This document shows positions 60,306 through 64,000 of a DNA stretch of 64,000 bases, piece after piece. The DNA is taken from assembly GCA_035456105.1 (NCBI GenBank), contig DATIDV010000051.1:62001-126000 (forward strand), read 5' to 3'. This DNA is from Viridibacterium sp035456105. Lineage in GTDB: Bacteria > Pseudomonadota > Gammaproteobacteria > Burkholderiales > Rhodocyclaceae. A model generated the notes under the pieces. That model was given only the letters and a program-made list of their open reading frames with translations, searched no databases and had not been told where the DNA came from. The position numbers were made by a program, and so were the translations under genes. Numbering within the stretch: the stretch's first letter is position 1; every line of letters starts with the position of its first letter.

Positions 60306-63300
60306 GCGACCGCGGCTGGTCCCGCCAATCGCGCTGGCGGGCTTCACGGCACTGGTCGGCATGGCGCTGGTCGTCATGTATCCCTACCGCGTCATTGTCG
60401 AAACGGTTTTGCGCGAGCAGCATGGTGACGAACTCACGCTGGCCTACCTGCACAATTTACTGCGCACCAATTCGAACAATCCTGAACTGATTTTCCGGCT
60501 GGCCGAGCAGCAGCTCTCGGCCAATGATCTGGCCGGCATGCGGCAGAGTCTGGGAAAGATACTGAACATGCCGGACGAGGCTGACCGCATCACTGCACGC
60601 ATGCTTTTATGGCGCGCCAGCGAGCTTGAATGGCTGCGCTCGCCGCCAGCCAGCACACAGCGTGCGGCACTACAACGAAGTCTGCTGGCCGAGCTGGAGG
60701 CGCTGTCGCGCATGCATGTGAATGAGCAGACGCGCGTGCAGATTGCCGAACGCGCACTGGATTTCAATGAGCTAGCGCTCGCGATACGCCTGTACCGCAG
60801 CCTCAAGACGCATGACGGAAAATTCAACGACGAATGGTTCGCCGGACGCGCCCGCCAGCTCATTGGAGAACACGAATACGAAGCAGCCCTGCAGCTCTAC
60901 CTGATCGCGCGCGAACGAGCGACTACCCTGGAAGCGCGCCGCAGCTTGTTCTTCCGGGCCGTGCAGGTGCCCCTGTCGCGCAACCAGTCAGGCGCTGCAC
61001 TGGCTTTGGCAGAGGAACAGCTCAAGGACCTCTCGGACGACGTCGACAGCCTCATGTTCATGGTCAAGCTCGCACGTTCGGCCAACCAGCCGGACGTCGC
61101 TGCCCGCTATGCGCGCCTCATGCTGCGCCTGACCTTGCTTGAACGCTGGCGAAGACTGGCACTCGATGAGGCATTCGCTGCGCGTTGGCGTCTGGTCGCG
61201 GATGCTCCATCCCCTGCGGGCGGACCGCCCCAACGCCCCTTCGACGAGGGCGTCTACGCGCTCGGCTACGACGCCTTCGTTGCCGCGCGTCAGCTTGATG
61301 ATGCCTATCGGGTAGCGACTTCCGCCGTGCGCCAGGCACCACAAAGCGCAGACTGGCGACTACGCCTGGCGCGCGTGGCCGAGTGGTCGGGCCGTCCGCA
61401 GGAAGCGCTGACACACTGGCGCTGGCTGCTGGAGCATCCCGTCACGAACAGCGTGCAAGACGAAGCGGCGCAGGCGCTGCTGCGCCTCGCGCCCGGTCTC
61501 TTCGACGACTCCGCTCTGCTGCTCGCGCAAACTTACGCGCTGGCGCGACAACCGGATGACTTGCAGCTACGCCGACTCATTGACACCTACGAGCGCCTCG
61601 GACAGCCGGACGAGGCGATTCGTGCGGCGCAAAATTTCGTCAAAGCCCACCCACAAGCTGCGCCAATGCAGATGCTCGCCGACCTGGCCGAGCGTGCGGC
61701 GCGCATGGACCTCGCCATCAACACGCTGCGGCAGATGAACGCGCGCTTCGGCGTCACGCGCGAACGCGCCATCAAGCTCGCCAGCCTGTATGTCGGCCAG
61801 GGACGCATCGGCGATGCCCATACTGCGCTGAGCGCCGTCCGTGACAAGGTGGCCGCTGATGACACGCTGTTCTGGCGCAGCTATGGCGCGCTGGCCGAGC
61901 TGCAGCAGGATGATGATCAGGCGCGCACAGCCTATGCACAAGTCATAGATTTTGGAAAAGCCGACGTCAAAGACTTCAATGCCCTGATCGACCTTCTTGC
62001 TGAGGCCGATCCGGTGCAGGCTGCCGCGCTGTCCGCACGCGCCGCACGCAAATTCGACAGCTGGCCACACTTGATACGCGCCCTCGATCTGTACACACAG
62101 GCCGGTCACGCGGCAGACGTGGAACGCCTGCTCGCCAGCCTCGATGCCAGGTGGCTGGCGCTCGGTGAAAACGACGCCTATTTCCTGTCGCTGCGCGCCA
62201 CACATTTTCGCTCTCGGGGTCGCACAGTCGCCGCGCTGGCTGACTATGAGCGCTGGCTAGCCTTGAACCCCGGCGACAGCGCTTCCCGCGAGGGCCTGCT
62301 GTGGCTGCTGGTCGATAGTCACAACAGCGTCGCACTGAGGACGATGCTGGCCGCACACGAAACGGATTGGGCAGCCGAGACTAGCCTGCATGATGTGCTG
62401 GCCGCAGCATGGGTCACGCTCTCGGCACCGCACGTGGCGCTCGAACGCTATCTCTCGCCACGCCTTGACAGCCACCGCCATGACTTCCTGTGGCTCATGA
62501 ACTATGCCGACGTACTGGAGCAGGATCAGCAGACGGATACTGCCTGGCGGCTACGTCGGGCCCTGATGCGTCAGCGCCCGGCGGCCGACACGACGGCACT
62601 GACCGAGCAGGCGCTGCGCGAGGCGCGCGTGCGCCTAGCGCTCGCCCAGACGCCCGGCGACCCGGCCCTGGCAGCGCTGCGCGAACTACTGCGACAAGAC
62701 CGCGCAGCGCAAGCAAAGCCGGGCGCCGTGTCGGACGAGCTGGCGCTGGCCTGGCTGCTGTCGCAGGGCGAGCCTGCCGCTGCACGCAGCTATCTGTGGT
62801 CGCGCTATGCGCGGCACTTGGCACAACCCGGCTGGGCCACGCTGGCGACAGCACTGGCGGAGGACGACTGGACGAGCGTTGACGCGCTGCTGTCGCGTCG
62901 CGACATTGCACCCTCGCGCTACGACAGCGTGAGCGCTGCGAATATGCTCGGCAAACCCGGCGAAGCCGCCACGCAGGCCTTCGACAGCCAGACCCTGCAA
63001 CGCGACGACGAAGCGCTGCAACTGCAGCTCACCGAGGTCCTGCTCGAGCAGGCACCGCGCGTGTCGGTCGAGGCCGATCGTCGCGATCTCGGTCAATGGC
63101 TGGAGAATGAGCAACGTGTTGGCGTCGCGGCGCAGCTCACACCACATCTGCGCGCCGCCCTCGATCTGGGGCGCGTCGCACGACAGGTCGATGCCAGCCA
63201 GATGATCGCGGCGCCCAACGAACAATCCGTAGTTCTCAAGCTGCAGCATCGCGCCAACGCCTACGAAACGCGGCTGGCGCTGGGGCAACGCGAAAGCCTC

Positions 63301-63987
63301 GCGCCATGGACTTCGCTGGCGTTTGCGCAGACGCTTTACGCGCGCGGCCCCGCCAACCTCGCGCTGCGTGTGGACTGGCGTCAGCCGGCCGACGAGAGCC
63401 CGGCGCTGCGCGCCATGGGGTGGCGCAATGCACTGCGGCTGGAAGGCGGCTATCGCTTGTCGCAGGATGATCAGGTGGGCTTGACCGCCACGCAGGCAAG
63501 CTACGATGCCCAGAATGGGCTTTCGCTCGGCAGCGGGCAGCGCGCCGAGCTAAGTCTCGTGCATAGCCTGCATCGCGAAACGCGCGAGGCAAATCTCGAA
63601 GTGTTCTGGAACTTCAACCACTTCAGCTCGAAGGCGCCCTTCGACGAATCGCCTCAGCTCGATGAGGTGGCCGGGCACCTGCCGGGCGATGGCAGCGCGA
63701 GTGAACGCGTCGCTACGCTGATACCACAAAGCTACAACTTCTATGGCCTGCGCCTGAGCACGGAGATGGCGCGGCAGACCACCTACACGCGCGCCTTCCG
63801 GCCGTTCGGTACGGTTGCCTATACCTACAACACGCAGCTAGGCACGGGCTATTCATTCGGTTTCGGTTTGGCGGGCAGTGTTCTGGGCAACGACCATCTG
63901 GCTGCAGGTATCTATTCGGAAAAAGGCGGCAGCCATGGCGTATCGAACAGCACGACCTATGGGCTGCACTACTGGCTGGCTTTCTAA
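60265..63987 (+). CDS. pelB: PelB-like outer-membrane porin with TPR scaffold
   Basis: A 1240-residue protein that should export Pel across the outer membrane. It starts inside pelA (41-base overlap) with an N-terminal transmembrane segment at about residues 20-42 (PPIALAGFTALVGMALVVM). A very long helical region of tetratricopeptide repeats (about residues 70-900) is followed by a C-terminal beta-barrel of about 300 residues that ends in WLAF, the aromatic terminus expected of porins. Length is close to the known PelB (about 1190). The TAA stop is 13 bases from the window edge; pelC and later genes would lie beyond. Confidence 0.88.
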   Translation: MLRQRSTLAVAAAKRPRLVPPIALAGFTALVGMALVVMYPYRVIVETVLREQHGDELTLAYLHNLLRTNSNNPELIFRLAEQQLSANDLAGMRQSLGKILNMPDEADRITARMLLWRASELEWLRSPPASTQRAALQRSLLAELEALSRMHVNEQTRVQIAERALDFNELALAIRLYRSLKTHDGKFNDEWFAGRARQLIGEHEYEAALQLYLIARERATTLEARRSLFFRAVQVPLSRNQSGAALALAEEQLKDLSDDVDSLMFMVKLARSANQPDVAARYARLMLRLTLLERWRRLALDEAFAARWRLVADAPSPAGGPPQRPFDEGVYALGYDAFVAARQLDDAYRVATSAVRQAPQSADWRLRLARVAEWSGRPQEALTHWRWLLEHPVTNSVQDEAAQALLRLAPGLFDDSALLLAQTYALARQPDDLQLRRLIDTYERLGQPDEAIRAAQNFVKAHPQAAPMQMLADLAERAARMDLAINTLRQMNARFGVTRERAIKLASLYVGQGRIGDAHTALSAVRDKVAADDTLFWRSYGALAELQQDDDQARTAYAQVIDFGKADVKDFNALIDLLAEADPVQAAALSARAARKFDSWPHLIRALDLYTQAGHAADVERLLASLDARWLALGENDAYFLSLRATHFRSRGRTVAALADYERWLALNPGDSASREGLLWLLVDSHNSVALRTMLAAHETDWAAETSLHDVLAAAWVTLSAPHVALERYLSPRLDSHRHDFLWLMNYADVLEQDQQTDTAWRLRRALMRQRPAADTTALTEQALREARVRLALAQTPGDPALAALRELLRQDRAAQAKPGAVSDELALAWLLSQGEPAAARSYLWSRYARHLAQPGWATLATALAEDDWTSVDALLSRRDIAPSRYDSVSAANMLGKPGEAATQAFDSQTLQRDDEALQLQLTEVLLEQAPRVSVEADRRDLGQWLENEQRVGVAAQLTPHLRAALDLGRVARQVDASQMIAAPNEQSVVLKLQHRANAYETRLALGQRESLAPWTSLAFAQTLYARGPANLALRVDWRQPADESPALRAMGWRNALRLEGGYRLSQDDQVGLTATQASYDAQNGLSLGSGQRAELSLVHSLHRETREANLEVFWNFNHFSSKAPFDESPQLDEVAGHLPGDGSASERVATLIPQSYNFYGLRLSTEMARQTTYTRAFRPFGTVAYTYNTQLGTGYSFGFGLAGSVLGNDHLAAGIYSEKGGSHGVSNSTTYGLHYWLAF

Positions 63988-64000
63988 GGCTGCGCGGGGT

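Overview
The window looks like chromosome of a betaproteobacterium, probably of the Rhodocyclales. The gene order serS-rarA-lolA-ftsK near trxB, and nadE beside a PII gene, is the usual betaproteobacterial arrangement. The poly-serine linkers of two secreted carbohydrate enzymes fit a free-living polymer degrader. The taxonomic call is inference; no rRNA gene is present.

Left part (1-15.8 kb): a partial GGDEF cyclase, lysS, xpt, a hipBA-type toxin-antitoxin pair behind a 45-bp palindrome, mnmC, a secreted rhamnogalacturonan-acetylesterase-like protein, an OsmC-family protein, a cupin, an ECF sigma/anti-sigma pair, glnS, a small lipoprotein, a receiver-domain protein and a MltF-like lytic transglycosylase.

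Middle part (16.2-37.5 kb): an accessory region that I read as an undescribed natural-product cluster. It encodes a C(half)-A nonribosomal peptide synthetase protein without its own carrier, two free-standing carrier proteins, a free-standing adenylation enzyme, a KASIII-like pair of which only the second has catalytic residues, and an acyl-CoA-dehydrogenase-type flavoenzyme. A PAPS sulfotransferase sits beside its own APS kinase. Further on are a free-standing condensation-like protein that has lost its catalytic His, a protein I cannot name, an ACAD-fold flavin monooxygenase, and an ABC/HlyD exporter. A lipoprotein di-heme cytochrome and a cytochrome b561/two-YceI operon lie among these genes and may or may not belong. 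The adenylation-carrier-dehydrogenase-KASIII set recalls the CloN1-N5 route to carrier-bound pyrrole-2-carboxylate. The likely picture is an aminoacyl or heteroaryl group built on carrier proteins, joined in trans, oxidised, sulfated and exported. No phosphopantetheinyl transferase and no thioesterase are seen.

Right part (38.5-64 kb): tRNA-Ser(CGA), serS, a small hypothetical gene, rarA, lolA, ftsK, a Crp/Fnr regulator, trxB, an Smr-domain protein, a secreted GH5 cellulase-like lipoprotein, the PII gene, nadE, a FemAB/GNAT-like protein, hppA, a small conserved-looking protein, gltX and tRNA-Val(CAC). The window ends with pelA and pelB, the start of a Pel exopolysaccharide operon that probably continues beyond it.

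Start codons were chosen by Shine-Dalgarno spacing, family length and signal peptides. All family assignments come from reading motifs by eye; no database search was run.
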